64,000 nucleotides of DNA from Burkholderia lata (GTDB lineage Bacteria; Pseudomonadota; Gammaproteobacteria; Burkholderiales; Burkholderiaceae): positions 1 to 64,000 of the forward strand of contig NZ_CABVQK010000013.1 of NCBI RefSeq assembly GCF_902499335.1, in the 5' to 3' direction. The position numbers were made by a program, and so were the translations under genes. Every line of letters starts with the position of its first letter. Positions within the stretch are counted from its first letter, which is position 1. The notes beneath the pieces were generated by a model. That model had not been told where the DNA came from and made no database searches. It saw only the letters and a list, made by a program, of their open reading frames with translations. Positions 55,763 through 64,000 of this stretch are shown one piece after another.

Positions 55763-57241
55763 TCAGCGCATCGCGTCGGCGACGATGGCCGGCGGCGTCC
55801 AGCGGCGGCCCGCCGCGACTTCGTAGGCACGGCCGAACTGCAGCACGCCCCAGTCGTCGCGGTAGCGGCCGACGATCTGCATGCCGATCGGCAGGCCGGT
55901 TGCACCGAAGCCGCACGGCACCGACAGGATCGGCGCCTCGGTCGACGACAGGTACCAGCACACGCGCATCCAGTCGATGTACGACGTGCTGGCGGCACCC
56001 GGCACATGCGCGGGCGAGCGCAGGCCGACATCGAACGGCATCACTTGCGTGGTCGGCAGCACGTAGAACGAATAGCGCTGCATGAACGCGCGCATCCGCT
56101 CGAACAGGCGCGTCTTGCGCACGAACATGCGGCCGAGATCGGCGGCCGTCATCGAGCGATGCAGCCGGTATTCGTCGTGAATCTCGGGCTTCAGCACCGC
56201 GCGCTGCGCATCGTCCAGCCCGTCGACCAGCGTGCCGATCATCCATGCGCGCTCGATGCGGAACACGTCCTCGGCTTCCGACAGATCGGGATCGTCGAAT
56301 TCGACTTCGCAGCCCAGCGCCGCGAACACGCGCGCCTGCGCATCGACCGCACGCTCGATCTCCTGATCGATCGGCACGCCGGGCAGGCCGCGCGACATCG
56401 CGATGCGCGTGCCGCGGAAGTCGCGTTCGAGCGGCTGCGCGAAGCGTGCCCCAGGTTCCGAGAGTTCGGTCGCGGTCTCGCCGCTCGGCCCGGCGATCGC
56501 GGACAGCAGCAGCGCGGTGTCGGCCACGTCGCGCGCCATCGGCCCGTCGACACCGAGCGTCGTCCAGCCGTTCAGGTCCGGCGCGCGCGGCACGCGGCCC
56601 GGCGACGGCCGCAATCCGACGACGTTGTTCCATGCGGCCGGATTGCGCAGCGAGCCGCCCATGTCGCTGCCGCACGCAAGCGGGTTCATCCCGCACGCGA
56701 GCGCGGCGGCCGCACCGCCGCTGCTGCCGCCCGCTGAGCGCGTCAGGTCCCACGGGTTGCGCGTCGTGCCGAACACGTCATTGAACGTATGCGACCCGGC
56801 GCCGAATTCCGGCGTGTTCGACTTGCCGATCATCAGCGCGCCGGCGCTCGCGCAACGGCGCACGACGAGCGCGTCGTGCTGCGGCACGTGATCGGCGAAC
56901 AATCGCGAGCCGTACGTGGTGCGCACGCCGTGCGTCGCGGTGAGATCCTTCTGCGACACCGGCAGCCCGTGCAGCGGCCCCTGCCATTCACCGCGCATCC
57001 AGCGCGCATCGATGTCGCGCGCACGGGCACGCAGCAGGTCGGGATCGACGACGGTCACGAGCGCGTTCACGCGCGGGTTGACCGTCGCGATCCGCGCGAG
57101 ATGCGCGTCGAGCAGGTCGCATGCGCCGATCTCCCGCTTCTTCAGCAGGTCGAGCATCGCGCAGGCGGACAAGTCGCACAGGTCGCCGGCCATGACGCCG
57201 ACGGACTGGGACGAAAACGAAAGCGAAGCGGTGGCGGTCAT
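55763..57241 (-). CDS. Amidase-signature-family amidase
   Basis: 492 residues. The Ser-cisSer-Lys triad is present: Lys98 in 'GLPVSQKDL', cis-Ser173 in 'RSAGGSSGGAAAAL', nucleophile Ser197 in 'ACGSDMGGSLRNPAAW'. It is not GatA, because no gatB/gatC are near and the C-terminal part differs. The unit MHS transporter - amidase - porin implies uptake and hydrolysis of an amide-containing compound. Starts 51 bases after the transporter gene stops. Confidence 0.92.
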   Translation of the reverse strand: MTATASLSFSSQSVGVMAGDLCDLSACAMLDLLKKREIGACDLLDAHLARIATVNPRVNALVTVVDPDLLRARARDIDARWMRGEWQGPLHGLPVSQKDLTATHGVRTTYGSRLFADHVPQHDALVVRRCASAGALMIGKSNTPEFGAGSHTFNDVFGTTRNPWDLTRSAGGSSGGAAAALACGMNPLACGSDMGGSLRNPAAWNNVVGLRPSPGRVPRAPDLNGWTTLGVDGPMARDVADTALLLSAIAGPSGETATELSEPGARFAQPLERDFRGTRIAMSRGLPGVPIDQEIERAVDAQARVFAALGCEVEFDDPDLSEAEDVFRIERAWMIGTLVDGLDDAQRAVLKPEIHDEYRLHRSMTAADLGRMFVRKTRLFERMRAFMQRYSFYVLPTTQVMPFDVGLRSPAHVPGAASTSYIDWMRVCWYLSSTEAPILSVPCGFGATGLPIGMQIVGRYRDDWGVLQFGRAYEVAAGRRWTPPAIVADAMR

Positions 57242-57292
57242 ACGGTTCCGGAAGAAAGCAGAAAGGAAGGACGCGGTATCGGGCGCAGCCGG

Positions 57293-58609
57293 TCACGCAT
57301 CGCGATCGCTGCGATCCGACGCGAATGCGAGCGCGACGAGCGACAGCACGCCGCAGACGATCACGTACCACGCGGGCGCGGCCGGATTGCCGGTCGCGCC
57401 GATCATCCACGTGACGATGAACTGCGCGAAGCCGCCGAAGATCGACACGCCGCCCGCATACGCGATCGACAGCGCGGTCGCACGCGTGCTCTTCGGAAAC
57501 AGCTCGGCGAGGATCACGCCGTTCGCGCCGGCGTTGATCGAGTGCAACGCGGCGAGCAGCATCACGACCGCGTACATCGTCGCGATCGACGGCACCGCGC
57601 GCATCAGCCAGAAGCCCGGCAGGATCAGCACGGTCAACGCGATACGTGACCACAGCGCGACACGCTTGCTGCCGGTGCGGTCCGACAGCCGCCCGCCGAC
57701 CGGCGCGGCGACGAACATCACGGCACCGGACAGGATCCCGCACCACAGCGCGGTATCCATCGGCAAGTGCAGCACCTTGATCGCATACGTCGACATGTAA
57801 TACAGCACGATGAAGTGCGCGGCCGTGCCGCCGATCACGAGGCCGAGCGCGGTCAGCACGGCGCCGCCGTCGCGCCGCAGCACGGTGCCGAGTACTGCCG
57901 ATGAACGCCGCGCGGCCGCGGCCGGCGCGTGCTGTTCGATCCCATTGAAGCGCGCGCGCAGGTAGAGGCCGACCGGCGCGATCAGCACGCCGAGCAGGAA
58001 CGGCACGCGCCAGCCCCACGATTCGAGCGAGGCCGCGTCGAGAAAATGCGACAGCAGGAAGCCGACGAACGAACCGGCGAGCGCCGCGGCGCCCTGGCTC
58101 GCGAACTGCCAGCTCGTGTAGTAGCCGCGCTCACCGGCCGGCGCGCGCTCGGCGAGCAGCGACGTCGATACGCCTACCTCGCCGCCGGCCGAAAAGCCCT
58201 GCAGCAGCCGCGCGGCGATCACCAGCACGGGGGCCAACATGCCGATCTGCGCATAGGTCGGCATCACGCCGATCATGCCGGTGCCGACCGCCATCGTGAC
58301 GAGCGTGAGGTTCATCGCGGGCACGCGACCGAAGCGGTCGGCAACGAGCCCGATCACGACGCCGCCGACCGGCCGCGCGATGAAGCCGACCCCGAAGGTC
58401 GCGACCGACATCAGCAATTGCTGCTGCGCGGATACCGCCGGAAAGAACAGTTTGCCGAGCAGCACCGCGAAGAAACTGAACACGGTGAGATCGAAGAATT
58501 CGAGACCGTTGCCGATCGTGATCGCAACAATCAACTGACGATTGGACGGGGATGCGGCAACGTTGCCGACATGCCCGCCAAACATGCTGTCCGCTCGGGG
58601 CGCCTTCAT
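57293..58609 (-). CDS. MHS-family MFS transporter
   Basis: 438 residues from the ATG at 58609. Twelve helices predicted; 'ITIGNGLEFFDLTVFSFFAVLLGKLFF', 'RPVGGVVIGLVADRFGRVPA', 'LLQGFSAGGEVGVSTSLLAERAP' and 'GGRLSDRTGSKRVAL' are typical of metabolite:H+ symporters. First gene of a transporter-amidase-porin unit. Its promoter region carries the LysR-type operator at 58723-58739 shared with the divergent regulator. Confidence 0.92.
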   Translation of the reverse strand: MKAPRADSMFGGHVGNVAASPSNRQLIVAITIGNGLEFFDLTVFSFFAVLLGKLFFPAVSAQQQLLMSVATFGVGFIARPVGGVVIGLVADRFGRVPAMNLTLVTMAVGTGMIGVMPTYAQIGMLAPVLVIAARLLQGFSAGGEVGVSTSLLAERAPAGERGYYTSWQFASQGAAALAGSFVGFLLSHFLDAASLESWGWRVPFLLGVLIAPVGLYLRARFNGIEQHAPAAAARRSSAVLGTVLRRDGGAVLTALGLVIGGTAAHFIVLYYMSTYAIKVLHLPMDTALWCGILSGAVMFVAAPVGGRLSDRTGSKRVALWSRIALTVLILPGFWLMRAVPSIATMYAVVMLLAALHSINAGANGVILAELFPKSTRATALSIAYAGGVSIFGGFAQFIVTWMIGATGNPAAPAWYVIVCGVLSLVALAFASDRSDRDA

Positions 58610-58681
58610 GAAGGTGTGTCTCCGTACTGGTTGTGCGTGTCGTGTGCGCGGCCCGTTCGACCGCCTGCGCATGCAGTCTAG

Positions 58682-58754
58682 GCATTCAAAAACCGCAGCC
58701 CGGAGCGACATTTTTCGATCGTGATAACGCATGGTTATCGCGTGCTTTGAATGC
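58682..58754. promoter_or_regulatory. LysR-type operator region between MHS transporter and LysR gene
   Basis: GATAAC-GCATG-GTTATC (58723-58739) is a perfect palindrome containing the LysR T-N11-A motif (58725-58737). Outside it GCATTCAAA (58682-58690) and TTTGAATGC (58746-58754) are perfect 9-base inverted arms 55 bases apart. The whole lies in the 199-base divergent gap. Confidence 0.7.
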
Positions 58755-58808
58755 GGTGGCGCGGTGTAGGATGGGAGCGTCGCCACTGCCGCCGCGCCCC
58801 GCCACGCC

Positions 58809-59726
58809 GTGAAACACCACCAGCTCCGGGCGCTCGCCGCCATCGCCGAACACGGCAGCCTGCGCGCGGCCGCACGCGCGATCCACCTGTCGCAGCCCGC
58901 ATTGACGAAGGCGATCCGCGAACTCGAACTCGATCTCGGCGTGCCCCTCGTCACGCGCAATGCGCGCGGCGCGCAGCTCACGCGTTTCGGGCAGGCCGTC
59001 TATGCGCGCGCGCGGCTGATCCTCGCGGAGATGCAGCACGCGCGCGACGACGTGATCCAGTTGGCGGGGGGCAAGGAAGGCGCGCTCGCCTGCGCGCTGA
59101 CGCCGCTGATGTCGCTCGGCTTCCTGCCGGCCGCGCTCGACGCGTTCCGGCAGCGGATGCCGACGATCCGCCTCGACGTGCGCGAAGGCTTTCTCGACAC
59201 CGCGCTGCCGCGCCTGCGCGACGGCTCGCTCGACTTCGTGATCGCGATCGTCGACGCGACGCGGCTATCGCCCGAATTCACGTTCCGGCCGCTGCTCGAG
59301 TCGGAGCTGATCCTGATGACGCGCGCGAGCAATCCGCTGCGTCACTGCACATCGCTCGCGCAGCTGCAGGACGCGCAATGGATCCTCAACACGTCGCCGG
59401 AAAGCATCGGCCGACTGCTGCAGGACGTGTTCGTCGCGCACGGCTATCCGGCACCGCAGCCGATCGTCGAATGCACGTCGTTCAGCGCGGCGTTTTCGCT
59501 GTCCGTGCATACCGATACCGTGTCCTGCGTGCCGCAGAGCTTCATGGAGGTCGACTGGATTCGCGAGCGGATGGTTGCAATCGACATCGAGGAGACGATT
59601 CCGGCCGTGTCGGTCGGCGTGCTCACGCGCCGCGATGCACTGAACACGATTGCATGCGACTACCTGATCCACTGCTTCGTCGAGGCCGTGCGCCGGCACG
59701 ATCGCGCGACGCTGCTGTGGCGATAG
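58809..59726 (+). CDS. LysR-family transcriptional regulator of the transporter-amidase-porin unit
   Basis: 305 residues, GTG start. HTH 1-60 ('HHQLRALAAIAEHGSLRAAARAIHLSQPALTKAIRELELDLGVPLVTRNARGAQLTRFG'-type), substrate-binding domain thereafter ('LTPLMSLGFLPAALDAFRQRMP', 'LDFVIAIVDATRLSPEFTFRPLLESELILMTRASNPL'). The layout is close to the TsaR/CbnR subgroup. Divergent from the MHS transporter with the palindromic operator between; it most likely activates that unit in response to the substrate. Confidence 0.93.
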   Translation: MKHHQLRALAAIAEHGSLRAAARAIHLSQPALTKAIRELELDLGVPLVTRNARGAQLTRFGQAVYARARLILAEMQHARDDVIQLAGGKEGALACALTPLMSLGFLPAALDAFRQRMPTIRLDVREGFLDTALPRLRDGSLDFVIAIVDATRLSPEFTFRPLLESELILMTRASNPLRHCTSLAQLQDAQWILNTSPESIGRLLQDVFVAHGYPAPQPIVECTSFSAAFSLSVHTDTVSCVPQSFMEVDWIRERMVAIDIEETIPAVSVGVLTRRDALNTIACDYLIHCFVEAVRRHDRATLLWR

Positions 59727-59774
59727 CGGCGCGGCACGCGTGACGCGTCGCCACAAGCCGCGTGGCGGCGCCGC

Positions 59775-60167
59775 TCAGACGAACAGCGCGATACACAGCG
59801 CGGCGCCGCACAGATACGTGCCGAGCGCGCCGACGAAACGCACCGGATTCGGGTTGGCCATCGTCGGCCACGCGAGCAATCCGATCACGAGCAGGCAGCG
59901 GCACGCGGTTGCCGCGACGATCAGCGCCAGGATCGCGCGCGACGGATCGTGCGCGCCGAAATAGAGAAACAGCACCGCGAGAAACGGCGCGTATTCGGCC
60001 GTGTTGCCGTGCGCACGCACGATCTTGTGCAACCCGTTCGCCGGATCGGCCGCACACCCGGAACCGGTGGTGCAGCGAAAGCGCGTGACGGACACGACGA
60101 GCCCGAGCCCGAACAGCAGCAGCCCGAGGATGGCCGTGCATACGAGCGCGACGGGATGGATCGGCAT
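59775..60167 (-). CDS. MAPEG-family membrane protein
   Basis: 130 residues from the ATG at 60167, preceded by GGGAG. Four membrane helices. The family motif 'R.H.N..EY.P' appears as 'VRAHGNTAEYAPFLAVLFLYFGA', and 'ANPNPVRFVGALGTYLCGAALCIALF' is the last helix. MAPEG proteins include membrane glutathione transferases; bacterial members are mostly uncharacterised. Convergent with the LysR gene upstream. Confidence 0.88.
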   Translation of the reverse strand: MPIHPVALVCTAILGLLLFGLGLVVSVTRFRCTTGSGCAADPANGLHKIVRAHGNTAEYAPFLAVLFLYFGAHDPSRAILALIVAATACRCLLVIGLLAWPTMANPNPVRFVGALGTYLCGAALCIALFV

Positions 60168-60588
60168 GGGACTCCCGGCGAAAGCGGAAATGCGCCGCAC
60201 ATCCGATGATCGTACCCGCGGCCGATACCCGCGGCTATCGCGGAAACCCGCAGCATCGCCGTGCGCCGGACACAATTTTACGGTCGGGTTCCGGCCCGAA
60301 TTGTCACCCTGCCGCACCGCACGAAACCGGTGCATTGCCCGCCTGCCCGGCCATCCGGGCCTCCCCGCCGACCCGCCCGCCACACGGACGCCCCGGCACG
60401 AAACGCGCAAACGTTACGCATGCGACGGCATGCACCACCGCAACGCAACGCGGGTTACAGCGCGTCACAGGCACGCGCGTTGCGTCGACGCATCTCGGTA
60501 GTGAACGCCCTTGGCAGCCCGCTGCGGAGGACTACACTAATCCTTAATGGGGTGCGGCCGGAGCCCGCGCCTTCAGGGAGACGCCGCC
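60168..60588. promoter_or_regulatory. Non-coding gap with promoter of the large penicillin-binding protein gene
   Basis: 421 bases without credible genes. TTGGCA (60511-60516), 16-base spacer, TACACT (60533-60538) forms a good promoter 51 bases before the start at 60589. Confidence 0.55.
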
Positions 60589-63500
60589 ATGAATCGGCCG
60601 CTGAATCGTATCCTGCCGCGCGTGACCGGTCCCGCATCGGTCTGGACGTGGGTCAAGTGGTCTTTGCTGGCCGCGCTGCTGATCGCCGTGGCGATCGTTG
60701 CGCGACTCGTGCAGAGCGAGATCGAGACGTCCCGGCTGCAGGCGCGCTACCTGTCCGAGCTCACCCGCGACGTCGGCTACACGGTCGAGACGGGCCCGAG
60801 CGATCACATCCGCTTCCCCGCCAACGGCCCGTACGACCAGCGCCTCGGCTACTCGATGATTCCGGCGTTCCAGGAGCGGCTGCTCGCGCGCGGCTTCGCC
60901 GTCGACAAGCAGGCGCGCGATTCGCAGCGGATGCTGTCGCTCGGCGATCGCGGCTTGTTCCTCCCGTTCGAAGAGAAGGACCAGGCGGGCCTGATGCTGT
61001 TCGACTCGACCGGCGCGCCGCTGTTCGCGACCGTGTTCCCGCAGCGCGTCTACGCCGACTTCGACATGGTGCCGCGCGTGGTCGTCGATTCGCTGCTGTT
61101 CATCGAGGATCGCTACCTGCTCGACGCGAACCAGCCGAACCGCAACCCGGCGATCGACTGGGGGCGCTTCGGCCGCGCGGTCGCCGACCAGGCGCTGCAT
61201 GTCGTCAACCGCCATCAGGCGCGCCCGGGCGGCAGCACGCTCGCGACGCAGATCGAGAAGTTCCGCCATTCGCCCGAAGGCCGCACCGCGACGCCGCCCG
61301 AGAAGCTGCGGCAGATCGGGTCCGCGTCGGTGCGCGCGTACATGAACGGCCCGCAGACGATGCCCGCGCGCCGCACCATCGTCGTGCGCTACCTGAACTC
61401 GGTGCCGCTCGCCGCGCGGCCGCATATCGGCGAGATCACCGGTATCGGCGACGGTCTCGCCGCGTGGTACGGCCGCGACTTCAACGACGTGAACCGCATC
61501 CTGTCCGCGCCGACGACCGGCGACAACGTCGACGAACAGGGCAGGACGTTCCGCGAGGTGCTGTCGCTGATCATCGCGCAGCGCGCGCCGTCGTACTTCC
61601 TCAACCGCGGCTATCCGGCGCTGCAGAAGCTGACCGACAGCTACCTGCGGCTGCTGTCGAACGGCGGCGTGATCTCGCCCGCGCTGCGCGACGCCGCGCT
61701 TGCCGCGCAGATCGAACGCAGCGCGCCGCCGGCCGCCGCACACGTGCAGTCGTTCGTGTCGCGCAAGGCCGTGACGTCCGCGCGCGCGTCGCTGCTGTCG
61801 GCGCTCGGCATCAGCGACGTGTACCAGCTCGACCAGTTCGACCTGGAGGCAACCAGCACGCTCGACAACGGCGTGCAGCAGGCGGTCGCCGAGCGACTCG
61901 CGAAGGCGTCGACGCGGGACGGCGCGCAGGCCGCCGGCCTGTACGGTTTCGAGATGCTCTCGCCGAAGGACGACCCGGCGCACCTCACGTACAGCTTCAC
62001 GCTGTACGAACGCCGCAACGGCGCGAACCTGCTGCGCGTGCAGACCGACAGCGTGAACGAGCCGTTCGACGTCAATCGCGGCGGCCGCATCAACCTCGGC
62101 TCGACCGCGAAGCTGCGTACGCTGATCACCTACCTGCAGATCGTGTCCGACCTGCATGCGCGCTACGCGAACCTGTCGAACGCGGAGCTGGCCCGCGTGA
62201 AGCCCGACCCGATCGACGGGCTGTCGCACTGGGCGCTCGACTACCTGTCGCATACGCGTGACCGCTCGCTGCAGGCGATGCTCGACGCGGCCGTCGAACG
62301 CAAGTATTCGGCGAGCCCGGACGTGTTCTACACGGGCGGCGGCGCGCAAGTATTCTCGAACTTCGAGAAGTCGGACAACGGCCGCATCCTGACGCTGCAC
62401 ACGGCATTCGAGCATTCGGTCAACCTCGTGTTCGTGCGGCTGATGCGCGACATCGTCCACTACGAGACGCTGCAGGCGGCCGGCCCGTCGTCGTCGTGGC
62501 TCGGCGACCCGGAGCAGCGCCGGCGTTACCTGCAGCAGTTCGTCGACGGCGAAAGCCAGGTCTACGTGAAGCGCTACTACACGCGCTTTGCGGGCAAGGC
62601 GCCCGACGATGCGCTCGCGCTGATGCTGAAGGACGTGCGCAAGTCGCCGCCGAAGATCGCGACGGTGCTGCGCAGCGTCGCGCCGAACGAATCGCTCGCG
62701 TGGTTCGACGCGCAGATGCGCGTGCAACTGAAGGGCACGCCGGCCGCGACGCTGTCCGACGACGACCTCGCCAGGCTCTACGCGAAGTACGCGATCGACC
62801 GCTTCAACCTCAACGATCGAGGCTATATCGCGAGCGTGCATCCGCTCGCGCTGTGGACGCTCAACTACCTGCGCGCGCACCCGAGTGCATCGCTCGCCGA
62901 CGTCCAGCGCGAGAGCCGCGATGCGCGTTTCTACACGTACTCGTGGCTGTACAAGACGCGCTACCACGCGACCCAGGACCGCCGCATCCGCCGCATGGTC
63001 GAACTGCGCGCGTATGCGGAAATCACGAAGTCGTGGCGTGCGCTCGGCTACCCGTTCGCGGAAGTCACGCCGTCGTACGCGGCCGCGATCGGCGCATCGG
63101 GCGACCAGCCCGACGCACTCGCGAAACTGATCGGCCTGATCGCGAACGGCGGCCAGAAAGCGCCGACCGAGACGATCACGCGGCTCGACTTCGCGAAGGG
63201 CACGCCATACGAAACGCGCTTCGTGCGCGCGGCCGCGCAGCCGCACCAGATGCTGTCGCCGGAGATCGTCAACGTGGCGCATACGCTGCTGCGCGACGTC
63301 GTGCTCAGCGGCACCGCGCGCCGCCTCGCGGGCGGCTTCACGCTGCCCGACGGCAAGACGCTCGACGTGTACGGCAAGACGGGGACGGGCGACCAGCGCT
63401 TCAACGTCTATGCGCGCGGCGCGCGGCTGATCGAGTCGCGCAAGGTGAACCGCAGCGGCACGTTCGTGTTCGTGCTCGGCGACCGCTTCTTCGGGGTCCT

Positions 63501-63696
63501 GACCGCAACGGCGCACGAACCGTATGCGGCACGCTACGACTTCACGAGCGCGATGGCCGTGCAGTTGCTGAAGTCGATGGCGCCGGCGCTCGCGCCGCTG
63601 ATCGAACGCCCGGCCGGCACCGGCAAGCGCGCCGCGGGCCCTGCCCCGCAGGCGGAAACGCCCGCGCCGGATGCGGCTACCGCGCAACCGTCCTGA
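60589..63696 (+). CDS. Divergent class A penicillin-binding protein (GT51 + transpeptidase)
   Basis: 1035 residues from the ATG at 60589 (RBS AGGGAG). One N-terminal membrane helix (about 24-41), an unusual region of about 120 residues, then a GT51 domain: motif 1 'VVDSLLFIEDRYLL' with catalytic Glu173, motif 2 'GGSTLATQIEKFRH' (214-227), motif 3 'PEKLRQIGSASVRAY' in which the second catalytic Glu is replaced by Gln242. The transpeptidase domain has SxxK at Ser505-Lys508 ('GSTAKL'), SxN at Ser610-Asn612 ('EHSVNLVF'), KTG at Lys930 ('YGKTGTGDQ'). It probably acts in peptidoglycan cross-linking; whether the glycosyltransferase works is doubtful. The last 45 residues are Pro/Ala-rich. Confidence 0.88.
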   Translation: MNRPLNRILPRVTGPASVWTWVKWSLLAALLIAVAIVARLVQSEIETSRLQARYLSELTRDVGYTVETGPSDHIRFPANGPYDQRLGYSMIPAFQERLLARGFAVDKQARDSQRMLSLGDRGLFLPFEEKDQAGLMLFDSTGAPLFATVFPQRVYADFDMVPRVVVDSLLFIEDRYLLDANQPNRNPAIDWGRFGRAVADQALHVVNRHQARPGGSTLATQIEKFRHSPEGRTATPPEKLRQIGSASVRAYMNGPQTMPARRTIVVRYLNSVPLAARPHIGEITGIGDGLAAWYGRDFNDVNRILSAPTTGDNVDEQGRTFREVLSLIIAQRAPSYFLNRGYPALQKLTDSYLRLLSNGGVISPALRDAALAAQIERSAPPAAAHVQSFVSRKAVTSARASLLSALGISDVYQLDQFDLEATSTLDNGVQQAVAERLAKASTRDGAQAAGLYGFEMLSPKDDPAHLTYSFTLYERRNGANLLRVQTDSVNEPFDVNRGGRINLGSTAKLRTLITYLQIVSDLHARYANLSNAELARVKPDPIDGLSHWALDYLSHTRDRSLQAMLDAAVERKYSASPDVFYTGGGAQVFSNFEKSDNGRILTLHTAFEHSVNLVFVRLMRDIVHYETLQAAGPSSSWLGDPEQRRRYLQQFVDGESQVYVKRYYTRFAGKAPDDALALMLKDVRKSPPKIATVLRSVAPNESLAWFDAQMRVQLKGTPAATLSDDDLARLYAKYAIDRFNLNDRGYIASVHPLALWTLNYLRAHPSASLADVQRESRDARFYTYSWLYKTRYHATQDRRIRRMVELRAYAEITKSWRALGYPFAEVTPSYAAAIGASGDQPDALAKLIGLIANGGQKAPTETITRLDFAKGTPYETRFVRAAAQPHQMLSPEIVNVAHTLLRDVVLSGTARRLAGGFTLPDGKTLDVYGKTGTGDQRFNVYARGARLIESRKVNRSGTFVFVLGDRFFGVLTATAHEPYAARYDFTSAMAVQLLKSMAPALAPLIERPAGTGKRAAGPAPQAETPAPDAATAQPS

Positions 63697-63730
63697 CGGC
63701 CGCGCGACCGTTCATGCGCCGGCGCGCCGC

Positions 63731-64000
63731 TCAATGCGAGCGGCCGTCGTAGTGCGTGACCGGCAGCGCGTCGATATCGACATCCTCGAGACAGCGCACG
63801 TTGATCGCGGCCATCGCGGTGCCGTTCGGGTGGACGCCCTCGCCGAACGCGTGAATCCCGCAGCGCTTGCAGAAGCGGTGCTTGATCACGTGCTTGTTGA
63901 ACATGTAGGTGGCGAGATGTTCGTCGGGCGTGAGGAGTGTCATGTGATCGCGCGGCACGAACCACATCAGCGCGCCCTTGCGCTGGCAGATCGAGCAGTT
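63731..64000 (-). CDS. GFA-family (glutathione-dependent formaldehyde-activating) protein, C-terminal part
   Basis: About 89 C-terminal residues; the start is beyond the right edge. Zinc cysteines are visible as 'NCSICQRKGALMWF' and 'KHRFCKRCGIHAFG', the CxxC pairs of the GFA fold, followed by 'VNVRCLEDVDIDALPVTHYDG'. Most members of this family have no proven formaldehyde role. Convergent with the penicillin-binding protein gene. Confidence 0.9.
   Translation of the reverse strand, partial: NCSICQRKGALMWFVPRDHMTLLTPDEHLATYMFNKHVIKHRFCKRCGIHAFGEGVHPNGTAMAAINVRCLEDVDIDALPVTHYDGRSH

Noticed and set aside
60544-63687. 1047-codon minus-strand frame opposite the penicillin-binding protein gene
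   Set aside because: Antisense shadow with Arg/Val/Leu bias; the plus strand carries all penicillin-binding motifs in order.

Overview
The window is a contiguous piece of a high-GC (roughly two thirds G+C by eye) betaproteobacterial chromosome. Codon use, gene order (pgk-pyk-fba-purC-purE-purK; recA-recX-sucC-sucD-terC-pilin-pglL) and the RND efflux and HtrA/two-component clusters point to Burkholderia, most likely the B. cepacia complex. This rests on recognition of protein families, not on a database search. The sequence is dense with core genes. I saw no insertion sequence, CRISPR array, rRNA operon or integrase.

Layout. 1-5777: an RND multidrug efflux operon on the minus strand (outer-membrane lipoprotein, cut by the window edge; inner-membrane pump; membrane fusion lipoprotein) with a divergent TetR repressor and a strong AcrR-type operator between them. 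5884-9435: a cysteine hydrolase divergent from a GlxA/AraC regulator, then an SRPBCC membrane protein, a DUF427 protein and a small exported protein. 9540-13137: HtrA/DegP-type protease with a QseC-like kinase and OmpR-type regulator, an envelope-stress block. 13324-17395: DacB-type carboxypeptidase, a fatty acid hydroxylase-family membrane enzyme and a GDSL lipoprotein. 17477-21272: purC-purE-purK-tsaC operon. 21494-25793: fba, pyk and pgk. 26073-28510: azlCD, ilvE and a small zinc-finger protein. 28661-36172: waaF, an NTF2-like protein, a YheT-type hydrolase with an overlapping partner, a BepA-like M48 protease, moaC and two exported proteins of unknown role. 36636-39164: PglL-type O-oligosaccharyltransferase next to a type IV pilin. 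39262-45006: terC, sucD, sucC, a DUF2889 protein, recX and recA with a LexA box. 45196-49383: a TctD/TctE-like two-component pair followed by an MHS-family transporter.

49518-50781 is the only clearly accessory patch. A tRNA-Met(CAU) gene is followed by about 1.1 kb of lower-GC DNA carrying one cytochrome c-like gene, and the patch ends in a second copy of the tRNA 3' end plus a decayed copy of the tRNA terminator. This looks like a remnant of a tRNA-targeted island.

50942-59726 is a regulator- and catabolism-rich stretch: a LysR regulator; a GlxA regulator divergent from an isocyanide hydratase-like gene and a cupin; and a porin-amidase-MHS transporter unit divergent from a LysR gene with a clear T-N11-A operator. 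The end holds a MAPEG protein, a large divergent class A penicillin-binding protein and the edge of a GFA-family gene.

I found no convincing wholly new system. The items most worth a second look are the tRNA-bounded mini-island and its cytochrome without an obvious axial methionine, the PBP whose GT51 motif 3 glutamate is replaced, the PglL/pilin pair, and several well-formed operator palindromes.
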